DNA from: Branchiostoma belcheri
Lineage: Eukaryota > Chordata > Leptocardii > Amphioxiformes > Branchiostomatidae
NCBI RefSeq assembly: GCF_001625305.1
Contig: NW_017803909.1
Span: forward strand, 3,435,783-3,499,782
Reading direction: 5' to 3'
Length of the DNA: 64,000 nt
Positions 47,513 through 61,227 of the stretch are shown one piece after another. The translations under genes and the position numbers were made by a program. The stretch's first letter is position 1; every line of letters begins with the position of its first letter. The notes under the pieces are model-generated. The model searched no databases and was not told the DNA's origin. It was given only the letters and a program-made list of their open reading frames with translations.

Positions 47513-48942
47513 GTCTGGACGAAGGTCACAAAAGCAAAGTAAAAAGCATCATTTTCTTCTTAGTTTACATAGCAAATAGTTCACAACAAGTTGGTAGTGC
47601 CAAATGGAAAGAACTATTCCATACTTCTTTTTATGACAATGTTCTGTACTGGGTTATTTCATTCAAATAGTTATAGTCAAGTCCTGTTAAGGTAAGAAAA
47701 AGGAACACCAAACCATGTCACCAATGATACAAGGTAACAGAAATTATACAAAGCCCATGCTTATACATGTGAATCAACTACATGTACGATGTATCTTAAT
47801 GTAATTGTTTATTTCAGGCTTGACGGCCCAAATTGACAAACACATACGCAAACATATCTCAAAAATTTTACTAAACACTGTATACCTACAAAAGAATATA
47901 ATGTAATATACAAAGGTAAGGCCCAATTAATGAAACAGTCATAAAGTTTCCAATTTCTGAGCACATTGCAATTAAATGTCACTAGTAATACCAAAATCAA
48001 ATTAAAATTACTGATACAAATTAAAACATCAATCAATGTTGCTAACACAAATGTTTAAATAAGTAGGTTCAGGTACAAATAGGAAGGTTCTATGCAACCA
48101 ACGAGGTTAGAAAGATGCAACTGTACCAGACATGCAGAAATGTAGGTCTGTATGACTGTTGTGATTCTTCTAACTTAGCCTAACTCCAGGCGTGTTTGAG
48201 GCTCACTCCATTGTCTGAGGTTTATAAAGAAGAGAAACAGTGCTTCAGATTGCACAGAAAGCTGCTTCCAATATTTTTACATTACATGGTGTGTAATGGT
48301 GTGATGACCAGATGATGATGATAGTGTGTAACGTTATTGCCTTGTCAAAGAAGAGGTAGGTAGCAGCAATAGGGAACCAGCAGTAACTATGGAGGATGGC
48401 AACCTGTCTACAGACGAGATGTCCCAAATGGGAGTTTCCTCTAATGGCTAGTTCCTCTTTAATCAGATGACTGTCGTAACCCGAGGCATTATTTTTATTC
48501 TTTTGTCAAACCAAATTGGATCTTTACTTCCTACAAGTGTGCTGAGAGCATGGTTACTTTCTTCTGGTTCGCACCCGGAGATGAATTTTACACTTTAGGA
48601 TTATATCATTTATTGAATGCACTTTTCGTTTCTTTCGATGGCAAGGCAAGGAGTTCCTGAATAGTGTCGACGTCCCACTATGAGTTTCAGTTAATCTCCA
48701 ATCAGATTCTGTGGGGCAAGGGGAGTCTATATTGGCCTCTTGTAGTTTTTTTACTGTAGGCCAGCGGATACAGGCGGCAAAATATAGTCTCCCCTTGCCC
48801 CGTGGAATCTGCTTGGAGCCTTGTTTTAAACAATGCTCACTGTAACTTAATCATGCGCAACCCTCCGCGTCACAAGGTGAAGCAGAAACTTGACGCCTTG
48901 GGCAATTCTGGTTTCAAAACTAGGGCGAGGTGTGCTTCAACC
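47513..48942. other. Spacer between PNKP and receptor-ectodomain ORF
   Basis: The sequence is non-coding and mostly alignable with 61228-62718, except for a block at about 48478-48672 that is unrelated to its counterpart. A MITE at 48696-48820 ends about 120 bases before the ATG of the next gene. No gene is seen. Confidence 0.6.
48696..48820. mobile_element. Palindromic MITE upstream of receptor ORF (copy 1)
   Basis: CTCCAATCAGATTCTGTGGG plus GCAAGGGGAGTCTATATT is mirrored by AATATAGTCTCCCCTTGCCC followed by CAGATTCC-type and GGAG sequence. It is also present at about 62459-62599, so it predates the split of the two copies. Confidence 0.75.
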
Positions 48943-50661
48943 ATGGCTGCGGATCGTACGGACCAGTGCCGCCTTTCCTACATTTATGGAGTCCTCGCTG
49001 TCTGTTTCGCGGGATTTTGTTGGTGCCAAGAAGTGAAGACCGTATCCGTCTTCGAAAATGCCGACGTCGGGACAGCAGTTGTCAACATTCCTCTACTTTT
49101 CGGCATTACAGCACACGTGCACACGGAAAAAGCGGAACTTCCGTGTTCTGTTTTAGACGGAGACCGGTATGGCCGCTTCGCCGTGGACGAAAACTGTACC
49201 CTTGTTGTCGACAATCCCTTGGATTACTCGGTCCAGTCGGAATATGTTCTTAAAGTCCTTATCTCAGGACGGGTCCACCGAGAGGTGAAGGTAAGGCTAC
49301 AAGTCCATGACGTCGTGGACTATCCCCCGGTCTACAACATCACCTGTGAGACACCTACAGTTAAACAGAATGGGGAGAGATCAACATATTTATTTCAGGT
49401 GGATGGGAAAGGAGAGGGTGTAACGAGCGACGGAGACGTTCTTTCAGCTAAAGTAAGATATCCTAAACCGAATTGGGATCTCTTGCCTTCAGATCACCCA
49501 CAGCTCATGGTGAACACGGACAACGGGGACTGTAGGGTCGATCTGTTTTGGGCTGTCTATCAAGCAATCGACGAAGCAATTGTTGATAAGCTCTGGTTGA
49601 CAAAGGTACATTCTACAACATGTTTCAGTGGGCCTGCCTCCGATCTTAATAGCTCAGTCTTCATGATAAATTTAATCGATAAGGAAGCAAACTATGATCC
49701 TCGGCTGAGTTACGTAAGAGAGAACGTCCCTGACAGCTGGATGGAAAGTGATTTTCAAAAGTATATTGTCTATTTTTCTGTGACAACAATGTCAGGAGAC
49801 AAGCGACGTTTCGTGTGTCAGCTACCAGAAACAATGCCCTCCATCAAAATTAGACCAGTAGAAGAGTCTTTAATGACAGTTGACATTGTTGCCTTCAACT
49901 ACATGTGGGCAGAGATCAAACCAGTCGGCTGTCCGCCAGGAAGATACGGCTGGGCATGTCAGAACATGTGTATATGCAGGAACGGGGCATATTGCCATGC
50001 CTTCAATGGAGCCTGCAAGTGTCAGCAGGGGTGGACAGGTGTGGCCTGTGATATTCCCAAAGATACCGTCTCCATTGTAGCGACACCTAGCGATCCTCGC
50101 GATTTGTACATCTCCGGAAACGTGACACTGCGCTGTGAAGTGTACGATGTCGACGTCGTGACAACGTCCTGGATATTTCCAGATGGGTCTGCAAAAACAA
50201 CGACAGGTGCCGACGGCACTGAAATTACGATCTCCGACATAAAGACAACAGACAATGGACCCTACACCTGCCAGGTTAACGACTCACGTGGGGACGTTTT
50301 CAAGACAGACGTTGTGCTGAACGTGGATAGTTGCCCTCCTGACAGAACAGGCCAGCACTGCGAGGACGTCTGCGGCTGCCGACAGGGTGCCAGTTGTGAC
50401 CGGTGGGCTGGCTGCGTGTGCCCCGCTGGATGGACGGGACGCAGGTGTCAGACCGCGTGTCCGCAGGGCACGTACGGGTACGGCTGTAGGGAGACGTGCG
50501 AGTGTGAAAACGGCGCGTGTCTGCCTAGCGACGGCGTGTGTAACTGCACAGAGGGCTGGTTCGGACAGGACTGTAGCAAGCCCTGTTTACCTGGACGTTA
50601 CGGGTGGAGCTGCCATCAAATCTGCACCTGCAAAAACAACGCCACGAGAATGTCCGACTGA
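48943..50661 (+). CDS. Secreted cadherin-like/EGF/Ig receptor ectodomain, intronless, truncated (copy 1)
   Basis: A single open frame of 572 residues starts at ATG 48943 (ACCATGG context). In order: signal peptide (hydrophobic segment LAVCFAGFCWC, about 19-29), a cadherin-like repeat (VFENADVGTAV, NPLDYSV, VRLQVHDVVDYPP; about 35-130), a less recognisable region, an EGF-like module (CPPGRYGWACQNMC, from about 329), an Ig-like domain (VTLRCEVYD, GPYTCQV; about 370-460) and further EGF-like modules to the end. The frame stops after CTCKNNATRMSD inside an EGF module, with no membrane helix. In another frame the DNA continues directly into the last part of a tyrosine-kinase domain. It looks like a receptor tyrosine kinase reduced to a secreted ectodomain by an internal deletion. 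Whether it is a decoy or a pseudogene is open. A longer frame opens upstream without ATG and is not used. Confidence 0.75.
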   Translation: MAADRTDQCRLSYIYGVLAVCFAGFCWCQEVKTVSVFENADVGTAVVNIPLLFGITAHVHTEKAELPCSVLDGDRYGRFAVDENCTLVVDNPLDYSVQSEYVLKVLISGRVHREVKVRLQVHDVVDYPPVYNITCETPTVKQNGERSTYLFQVDGKGEGVTSDGDVLSAKVRYPKPNWDLLPSDHPQLMVNTDNGDCRVDLFWAVYQAIDEAIVDKLWLTKVHSTTCFSGPASDLNSSVFMINLIDKEANYDPRLSYVRENVPDSWMESDFQKYIVYFSVTTMSGDKRRFVCQLPETMPSIKIRPVEESLMTVDIVAFNYMWAEIKPVGCPPGRYGWACQNMCICRNGAYCHAFNGACKCQQGWTGVACDIPKDTVSIVATPSDPRDLYISGNVTLRCEVYDVDVVTTSWIFPDGSAKTTTGADGTEITISDIKTTDNGPYTCQVNDSRGDVFKTDVVLNVDSCPPDRTGQHCEDVCGCRQGASCDRWAGCVCPAGWTGRRCQTACPQGTYGYGCRETCECENGACLPSDGVCNCTEGWFGQDCSKPCLPGRYGWSCHQICTCKNNATRMSD

Positions 50662-50794
50662 CCTGTACGGAATAATGACGTCGTGTTGGGCGGCTGACCC
50701 ATCGGCAAGACCCAGTCCTGAAACACTTATCGAACGCATTCATAAAGTACGGATGGACAATTGTCTACTTGTTGAGTTTGAGACTTCAGTTTAG
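50640..50794 (+). pseudogene. Tyrosine-kinase C-lobe end remnant
   Basis: In the frame shifted from the ectodomain, ECPTDLYGIMTSCWAADPSA followed by RPSPETLIERI is the conserved end of a tyrosine-kinase domain (CW-x-x-DP-x-x-RP, subdomain XI). A short tail and TAG at 50792 follow. The rest of the kinase, the membrane helix and the juxtamembrane part are absent. There is no splice donor or acceptor at the join, so an internal deletion is more likely than splicing. Confidence 0.8.
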
Positions 50795-51437
50795 TATTCA
50801 TCATCTTTCCTGTATACGAGTTTGTAGTCAGTTAAGTAGTCATGGTAATTATCATATTCGGTTTCTCGTGTTTCTTATTATATCATACTTATCATACCAA
50901 ATATGTACTGGGGCGTGCAGCAATATTACGTTAAAATTACATTAAGCGGCATGTTTCGTCATGTGCATATAGTTTTTCGATGCATATTATACTATTTTAC
51001 GGAGGTAGTGGATATGATTTGATTGTATCAGCAACTTTTATAATAGTCTGCGTAACTTGGTCGCAGTGTACGTGTCTACTTGTTTGTACCTTAGTACTTG
51101 GTTGAAATAATAAAAATTAAAATACGAATGGTTTTGCACATCCACTACTGACACTACTATATGGCGTTTTGACGGAAAAAGAACCTCACTTCAAACCTTT
51201 CAAGCCTTACTTCAAGCCTTACTTAAAACCTTACTTCCACGCCAAAAATGTATTTTATTATAACCCAAAACTCAAACTTCTGCTTGGAGAGTAGAGTGCC
51301 CTACGTCTAATCGACCCACTAGACAGCGATAGTTTGTAAATGTCACACAGACTACGATCAAGACCTCGATTCTCTTTATTCCGTAAATCAAACATGAGTC
51401 GATATTACTCCAGTAACAGGTAGGGCAGTTTTTGAGG

Positions 51438-51538
51438 TAGCCTGGGTGGCAGACCCACATCACACCACTCGGCTCAAAGTTATTTTGTGTGTAGGATAAC
51501 TTTGAGCCTACTGTGCTGTGGGTCTGGCACCCAGGCTA
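51438..51538. mobile_element. 101-bp near-perfect fold-back element
   Basis: TAGCCTGGGTGGCAGACCCA and TGGGTCTGGCACCCAGGCTA form the outer stem, and GGCTCAAAGTTAT with ATAACTTTGAGCC forms the inner one. It is typical of a very small MITE. Confidence 0.8.
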
Positions 51539-51590
51539 TTTTTTAGGCGTGATTAACGTGAGAGAATCGTGGTCTCAGACTTTCTTTTAC

Positions 51591-51704
51591 TAGCCTCTAC
51601 CAGGCTTAGAGAGGCGGCTGGAAGGGCTAGAAATCGCCAAATAGAGAGACAACATGCCGGGTGAGTTTATTGGTCCGCTAGAGAGTATACTAGTGGTTTG
51701 CCTC
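51591..51704. mobile_element. Single arm of MITE related to 51714-51900
   Basis: TAGCCTCTACCAGGCTT, GGCTGGAA, TAGAAATCG and AGAGAGACAACATGCC match the left arm of the adjacent element. No matching right arm follows, so this is a partial copy. Confidence 0.7.
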
Positions 51705-51713
51705 CTCCCGAAG

Positions 51714-51900
51714 CTAGCCTCTACCAGGCTTCGGGGGGGAGGCTGGAAAGAGTAGAAATCGGCCAAGTAGAGAGATAGCATGCCAAGGGAGTTGGTCCGT
51801 GGAGAGAACAGTTCGCTGCTCTCGAACTCCCTTGACATGCTATCTCTCTATTTGGCTGATTTCTATTCTTCTCAGCCACCTACCGAAGCCTGGTAGAGAC
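51714..51900. mobile_element. MITE with ~80-bp inverted arms
   Basis: The left arm (CTCTACCAGGCTTCGG ... AGAGAGATAGCATGCCAAGG) and right arm (CCTTGACATGCTATCTCTCT ... CCGAAGCCTGGTAGAG) are inverted copies around a short centre. It ends about 70 bases before the NUDT21 ATG. Confidence 0.85.
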
Positions 51901-51942
51901 TTTACAAGTTACGCGCCAAAAACGGTGACCTCCGACCTTCGC

Positions 51943-51954
51943 GACGCATGCGTC
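51943..51954. promoter_or_regulatory. NRF1-like palindrome upstream of NUDT21
   Basis: GACGCATGCGTC is a perfect 12-base palindrome 15 bases before the ATG. It resembles the NRF1 (alpha-Pal) consensus found in TATA-less housekeeping promoters. Confidence 0.5.
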
Positions 51955-51969
51955 ACACGTTCACCCAAG

Positions 51970-53929
<1,960 letters not shown>

Positions 53930-56326
53930 GTAAGACTAAGAGTATGACAGGCTTGGAATGACTAATCGTGTATTGCATGGTTCTGGGTTTGATTCTCACT
54001 TAACATTGTTCCCCCTTCATTTTCAGCACTTTCTTCTATCTTTGTTTAACTCTCTCCTTGCTGGCAGATAATGTAACTACCACTGAGTACCAGTAGTAAC
54101 AATTGGGTGCTTATGCCACGGCAAGGAGAAGGTTAAACAGATAGAATATTCCTATACTGTTTTGTCAACTGTGTTATATCCCAAATAGTTAACCTTGTTT
54201 TATCCCAAAACCTGCATGCAATCTACCAATACATATTACAAGGGGGTTATCTGATTCATGCATGTACTAGTATGTGTATGTATCTTTGACAATAATTTAT
54301 TGTTGTTATTTTTTTGAAACCGTAAACTTGGTACAATTCAAGCTTTGTTTTTTCATCATTTTGTATTGTCTGAAGTATTCTTGGCCCATAGACTGACTTA
54401 CTACTAGCATGTTGTTCTAAAGTTATGGAGGGTTTGCGTAAGACACAGAACATGGTTCAACTTTTCTAACTCATACTAATGAGTCATACATATTTGTATT
54501 GCCTGCCACACAACCCTGAGTTGACTGTGTGGAATCACTGGAAAATAAACCATGCAGTTCTAGAGCAAAGTGACAGAGGACTCTCTTGGCCATCTGAAAA
54601 CAATGGGAAACCTTGAAACAAGATTGAAGATTCAAATACATGTAATTATAAATGCACAAAAACATTCCATAGGTATTAATGACATTTCATTTTATTACAC
54701 ACTGAAAATCCCGTTTGTCCATTGTCTACTTTGTGAGGCCTTAAGAATCCTAATACAGATAAGAGCAGCAAATTTCTATACTGTAGACAGTAGTACAATT
54801 TGAAGACAAATGAGAAAATCGACTTTATGGAGAATCATTTCCATGCAAACCGTTCTTAGCAGTCTCTGCCAGTTCATGTCATAGCAGTTTATAACCTGAG
54901 CTTATCACAGTTTGGATCATGGTAGATAAAGTTACCGGTGACGGTGAGGAATCTTTCAGAACCAAGAGCCCTCTGTCTTGTCACGCCGGTACTTCAAGGT
55001 TACATGAGTAGGCAGAGCTCGACAGAACTAAGGAGTTGTACTAGCCTGTTGCTACTGTAAGGGTACTACTGATATAATATACATGAACACGGTCTGCCAT
55101 GTAAGTGATAGACTATGTCATGCCATGTAGTCAAAGGCTTCTACTATTCATATAATATATTGACTGATATAGAAATGTTAACGAAATGTTTTCAAAATAT
55201 TCATGTCATTGTGTGTAGGTATTATTGAAGGAGTTGATATTGAAAGTTCAATCATTTTTCTTACTTGACATTTTAGATTGTACCACAAACACCTTGGAAT
55301 CCCATCACTGATAATTATTTTCTTAATTATCACCTTTCCTAAATAATACAAAGAATTGAATGTAATAAAGCTGCTAAGCACTAGTTAGCAGAATTGTGGA
55401 AAAAAAACGCAACATATAATTGCAATATTATGATAAGTACCTTTTAAAATTTTCCAAGCTTTTAGAATATAGTTATAGAAGATGTATCATGTTCTTAATA
55501 GAGACATTTGGGGAAGGACAAAGAATTCTAACATGAGCTGCTATGTTCAACCTTTAAAACAGTGGGAAACAGAAGGGGTTGTAGTGATTTGTTTTCCCTT
55601 CATGACTCAGGCCAGGACAGGTCATGCATAATGCCAACCTTGTTTTATATTATCACATGTGATATAGTTTTTAGGGACCCTGGGCAGCAAATGATAAATA
55701 CACTCAGTTGAACGTGTCAGAAGAGTAATTTCATCCACAATAGACCTCATGAAATTTTCAACATGGTCATTTCTCTACCTCTAGTCTGTGTTATCGAGAG
55801 TTATTGGTGGTATTAGGACAGGAGGAAAGGTAACAAGTAGAATATGAGTTTATTTGATGTATCTATTTTGTGTAAGTCATAGAAGTTCATTTTTTGCTGT
55901 CTGTGTTATTCAGTTTGGGGCAGAAAAATCTCTTTTTGTAGAACCAGGTAATTTATGCCATTATGTAGTTTTCACCTTTTTATTCATAGTAACAAAAGCT
56001 TGTATTGCTTGATAATGTAGGGTAATTGACATTTTTATGAAATGCATGAAGGCTGAAAAAAATTGCCTCAATCAAATGCTGATAATGTGGCATTGTGAAC
56101 CTTCCTCCAGCCCATGCATAATGTACAAGTGATGGATAATATGCTGGAGACCAGGCTTCTATTCTGGGGTTGTCTTTGTCGGGGTGTGAAGGTGGAGAAT
56201 TACCCGGCAGCAGATTTATACCGCAGCTATTCTTCTCAATATGGGCAAACTCCCCCGCTCCCTCTCACCTCAAGATTGGGAGTCATTTGCAAGAGATGGG
56301 GTGCGTGGCATCTTGCATTTACCGGG
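53930..56326. other. NUDT21 intron or flank up to contig end
   Basis: AT-rich, with no recognisable NUDT21 exon. From about 56150 to the gap the sequence becomes GC-richer, with a short open frame (MGKLPRSLSPQDWESFARDG) of no identified family that runs into the Ns. It may be a repeat or the start of an unrelated exon. Confidence 0.5.
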
Positions 56327-56346
56327 NNNNNNNNNNNNNNNNNNNN
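56327..56346. other. Assembly gap (20 N) at duplication boundary
   Basis: Twenty Ns. The base after the gap (56347) aligns immediately with about 42007 and the homology then continues to the window end. Confidence 0.98.
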
Positions 56347-56521
56347 ATTGTGAGATTCTGCCATATTGCAAAACATTGAAAAAAGTATTTCTACCACTGA
56401 TTGATGATATAGAAGTATTATTTTTTAGGCAGTGGAAACATTTCACCCATGGTAAAAATGCTTCTGGCTCTGTTAACACAGCACAACAATTCAAACTGGC
56501 AAATACATGACATGTCCTGAC

Positions 56522-57187
56522 CTGCTCTGAGGTAAAACCAGTCAGGGTCGTAGGGTGCCAGTTCCTTGTGGGGAGCGGTCTTCACCAGGTCCACCCATTC
56601 AGGCAGCCTCAGTTTACCTGACCTACAGGACAACAATGGGACATTTCTGGTCAGGCACAAATTTCATCCAAGCTGTAGTATTTTAACTTCTGTCTCTCTG
56701 CACTAGAAAACTATTGCTCTCATCTGCTAGAAACTTATCTAAATGTTGTGTTGACTTATGTAGCTGTGAATGTTGAAGTAGCACTGGTAATGACTGCAGG
56801 GTATGGTTGCCAAATGAAACATGAAAGAAACCATATGCACTTTGTACAGATTTACTAACTAATTTGGAGGGTCAGTACAATTATGTTTCAACTGTCTTGA
56901 CAACAAATCACATAATTTCTATATAACGCTATGCTTGTGGCCTAAAACATGTAGTCAAGAAACTCAAGATGGTATGCAGGTAAGTCTGTAGCAAATAATT
57001 TTGTACGTTGTGAAACAAAATCATTGTATACTCATCTCATCTATTTCTATTTGGTTCAGAAGGTAGAAAGTACCTATATACAGTTTACACACAATTTTTT
57101 TTCAGTGACTTACTTCTTGAGGAAGGCCGCAAAGGCCTTGACGAACTCTTGCTGGTTCACGTCTTTTACTGTCACACCACCAGGCAT
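56522..57187 (-). CDS. RPS19: Ribosomal protein S19, copy 2 (first two coding exons only)
   Basis: Exons 57187-57114 and 56622-56522 encode the same peptides as copy 1 ([13 protein letters not shown]..., [20 protein letters not shown]). The last two exons would lie left of the gap and are missing. The shared intron is shorter, about 0.5 kb against 0.85 kb, because the LINE remnant is absent. The 5' exon and promoter motifs recur near 57660-57761. Confidence 0.93.
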
Positions 57188-57753
57188 CTGTGAGAAAAGT
57201 ATAAACATAACACGTTTTGTACAACCTATTCACACACAAAAAAAGGAACAGTAACATAAATGGCTTTGTAATCGATGGTGAAATAATCCTGGATGGGGGG
57301 GGGCAAATAGTGTGTATAGCGAAACAGATTTTTGTCATATTTGGTTCAACTCTTGAAGACAAAATAGCAGAAACAGTCGGATACCAGAAACAAGATCGTA
57401 CAGTACAGACTTTTTATGCTATGAGCAGCTGTGTCCAAAATGAAGTTCCCACCACGATCGGCATCCGCCATTTTACTATGAGTATGACCATGTGCATGCA
57501 AGTCGCCAGAAAGAAGGCGAGATCAGTCACTTTTTTCAACCCCTCAGTCGTAACTGAGACACATTATATTATCTCGTTGGAATCTTGGATGCTTTTTTGT
57601 TCATTTAGGTCGAATTTTTAATGTAAGGTTTGGCTTATAACAGAAATATAGGCCATCTAAACGCGTAAAGGGAAATCTCAGACCTACCTTGAAAAATGGT
57701 GGCAAGGGAAAGAGGCCGAGAAAGGGAAAATATCCCGGATGCCACGTGAAACT

Positions 57754-57761
57754 TCGCGAGA
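57754..57761 (-). promoter_or_regulatory. TCGCGAGA motif in RPS19 copy 2 promoter
   Basis: TCGCGAGA is retained with the same spacing to CACGTG and to the pyrimidine-rich leader as in copy 1 (43811-43818). This suggests constraint on the core promoter. Confidence 0.5.
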
Positions 57762-58544
57762 TTTGACTCAACAACTAACATTTCTGCAGTTTGTACAAGG
57801 GTCGCTAGCTGTCACTGCTGCGCGGTCCTTGAAATGTTGGATTGGCTTTAGACAAACAAACTATGCATTGCAACAATAAAATGCATCCTTGCGATTCTCT
57901 GAAGGGAAAAATGTGTTTATACATTAATCCTGATTAGCAAAACTGAACATGCGTGGTCAAGAAAACTGCAGAAGCAGGAATCTGCAGTACTAAACTGCTC
58001 CGTTGCGTGTCGCTTATTCAGACTGTGACCCGAACACATGTGTTCTAGCATGTCCAGGGGCCTACTCGTATCCTTCTTCTACAAGTACTTGGTTTGGAGA
58101 GCCGAATCTCGTCGTAATTCGTTGTAAAGCAGCTGAAATAGAACCAAGACCATCACCAAGTGATACAGACAGGTAAACATTGTCCCTATGAACGATAAAA
58201 TCGTTTTATTGGTTTGAAATTCATAATGTGGCTGCGGGTGTGGGAGGGGGGGGGGGGGCACGAATATTTTCTGTCTTGAAACCAGCTCTTCTTGTGTGCT
58301 TCAAATGTTTTGGGAAATGTTTTGGGCATGATCATTTGTACAATGCATAGTAACTTCCAGAAATCGAGATCATATATTCAGTATGCTTCAAGTTATTGTA
58401 TCCAACTTCCCCCAATCATATAAACACCAACTGGGTGCATAAATTTCATAGGAAAATTCTATTCCATAGATTGAATAAGATTAAGGAAATTACTTCATAA
58501 CTGTTTGGGCAACACTGATGATGTTGTATGATTACAGAAGTGAG

Positions 58545-61227
58545 ATGGACCAGTGTGTGCTTGTGTCAGCTGACAACAGCCACGCCCCCATCCCCCTGTC
58601 ACATGACCAGCCTGTGGTCCTGGGGCGGGGTCCACTAAGCAGAATAGCTGACAAGAAATGCTCCAGACAGCAAGGTACATCTACATCCTCCATATTAAAA
58701 CTCTTCTCAAGAATTTATATTTATCTCGTAGCCATGTTTTCGTAGGGTTCTTACTCTGCATTTGTCCGCTGTGTGTAGTATTGTAACTAGTGGCAATTGA
58801 CCCCGGCCACCACCTTGTGAACCCAATGCACCGACCGCTCGGCCAAAAGGTCCGGACCTGTCAGTTTGTAGAACCTGAAACCCCAATTTTACAGCTGATT
58901 GGATCAGACCTTATTTCAAGAATCAGATGCTTACTCTTAGACATCTTCAGTGACACTCGTAATTTGAAATATTAGATATTTATTAGCAAAAGACCTCTGT
59001 ATGTTTTCACATTGTACACCTACTTTTTGAGAGTATGATTCTATTAATACAGCTAACCTAAATGTTCTTATCTTGTTATTTCCAGTTGAACTGACAGTGG
59101 ACCTTGAGAAGAAAAGTGTGACACTGAAACAGGTTTGTTTGCCATTCAGTATTACTAGTATATTGTTGTGTATACTCCATGAACTACCGGTATGCATCTC
59201 ATGTAAGATTATTCACCTTTGAATAAGATGATTTAGGACAAAAGTGGTGAATTTGGGGCCCCCTCTATTATGTAGTTATATACTGTAATCTTGGATACCA
59301 TCTCTTCTATGATGTAGGACTAACAGGTGTCCTATCTAATGTTGTGCTCCAAGAACTAAATAGTTAGGCAAAAGTCTGTGATCTTGGCTAGAGACATAAT
59401 TTGTTCTGTGAAAGAAATACATGTACATGTAGAGTGAAGTCTTTCATATAGTATGTAATTGTGAAATTATGACATTGTTTGTATGTTTGTTTATTTGTTC
59501 CACAGTTGGGTGCCAATCCCTGCAGTGTTGGAGGAAAAGAGCTCAACACAAATGAAACCGTCACCCTTAACCATGGGCAAGACTTCTGTATGCTGTTCGA
59601 CATGTTTCCTCAGCGTGTAGAATTTTCTTCATACACAGACACCAAGAAGCCCCAAAATAAGCCAAAAGAGGCTAAGACTAAAAAACAAGACACTGATAGT
59701 TCTTCATCAAGTAAAAACATCCTGCACTTTTTCCAGAAGAAACAAGGGGTCAAAAGACCACCCAGTCCTGAGGGAAACCCTTTACCTGTAAAGAAATTAA
59801 AGCCTGGAAAAAAGTTGGCTGCCATGTCAGACAGTGAGGGATCAGACAATGACAATGACAGCAGGCAGGGGAGGGGGGTTGACTTGGGCAAATCACCAGC
59901 GAAGGAGAAGCTAAAAGACATGTCAGACAGTGAAGAGTCCGACTCAGAACACAGGAGGGATATCCAAGAGAGACTGAAACGTTTGGGACAGATGTACGAG
60001 GCACAGTCTCCAGAAAAAGGAGCAGCAAAACCAGAGAACACGGGAGGGAAAGTTAGACCTGGGGGATCAGCCATGTCGGGTACACCAACCACTGATGCAT
60101 GCTGGGAAGAGTTCGATGAACTGCTAGTCTATACCAGCAAGGGGGTACAGGGTTGTAGTAAGGTCGCCAGTTTTGACATTGATGGAACGATTATCGTGAC
60201 CAAATCTGGGAAGGTGTTTGCACAAGACACCTTTGACTGGAAAATTGCCTTCTCAGAAGTTCCTGGGAAGCTGAAGAAGTTGAGTTCTGAAGGATACAAG
60301 GTTGTCTTCTTCACCAATCAGATGGGCATCCAGAGGGGGAAGATCAATGAGAAGGACTACAGGAGGAAGGTGGAAGACATAGTGGCCAAGCTTGGCGTTG
60401 CAGTTCAAGTGTATGTTGCTAGGGGGAGTGGGAAGTACAGGAAGCCTGTAACGGGCATGTGGGACCATCTAGTGGAGAGAGGAAACGATGGTGTACCTGT
60501 GGACAAGGATGCCAGCTTCTACATCGGGGATGCAGCAGGAAGACTGGTGAACTGGGCCCCGGGGAGGAAGAAGGACTTTGCCTGTAGCGACCGTCTGTTT
60601 GCGATAAACATCGGACTCACCTTCCACACTCCCGAGGAATATTTCCTCGGCTACAGGAAGGCCACGTTCAAGCTACCCGACTTTGACCCAAGAAAGCTGG
60701 ATGCAGATGGTCCTCTGTACGCTCAACCCACTCTTTTGTCCTCGGCACCTGAGGTTATAGTGATGGTGGGATGTCCCGCTTCGGGAAAAACGTTCTTCGT
60801 CAAACAGAACCTGGTTTCGCAGGGGTACGTCCACGTGAACAGAGACATGCTGGGTACGTGGCAGAAGTGCGTGGCGGCGTGCAGCCAGGCGCTGGCCGGC
60901 GGGAAGGGCGTGGTGGTCGACAACACCAACCCTGACGTGGAGTCCAGGAAGCGGTACGTGGACTGTGCGCGCCAGGCGAAGGTGCCGTGCCGCTGTTTCG
61001 TGATGGACAGCTCGCTGGACTTGTGCCGCCATAACAACCGGTTCCGCGACATGACCTACACGGGTGCGGGGCACGTGAAGGTGGCGGATCCCGTCATATT
61101 CTCATTTCGGAAGAAATACGTGGAACCTCAGCTGTCCGAAGGGTTTGACGAGATCATAAAGGTGAACTTTTTGCCAAAGTTTGAAGACAAGAAGCTTGAG
61201 GCCATGTACAGGCAATTTTCAGGTTAG
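58545..61227 (+). CDS. PNKP: Bifunctional polynucleotide phosphatase/kinase, copy 2
   Basis: Exons 58545-58674, 59086-59132 and 59506-61227 have exactly the copy 1 lengths (130, 47 and 1722 bases) and give 632 residues. [17 protein letters not shown] and the SKNILHFF segment are unchanged. About 21 substitutions are visible by eye, concentrated in the linker (for example SDNDNDSRQ against SENDDDIVQ), with conservative changes elsewhere. No frameshift or stop is present, as expected for an allele or a very recent paralogue. Confidence 0.96.

Larger units (their letters stand above)
50795..51969. other. 3' flank of receptor remnant and NUDT21 upstream region
   Basis: Contains AATAAA-type signals near 51110 and three inverted-repeat element copies (51438-51538, 51591-51704, 51714-51900) packed against the NUDT21 promoter. 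No gene is seen. Confidence 0.6.

Noticed and set aside
56241-56326. Short frame MGKLPRSLSPQDWESF... running into the gap as a dioxygenase-like gene start
   Set aside because: Too short, interrupted by Ns, and resemblance is only vague; it could equally be a repeat.
56347-61227. RPS19 and PNKP as true tandem gene duplicates
   Set aside because: Not excluded, but the boundary coincides with an assembly gap and neighbouring genes are cut there, so unmerged alleles are the simpler reading.
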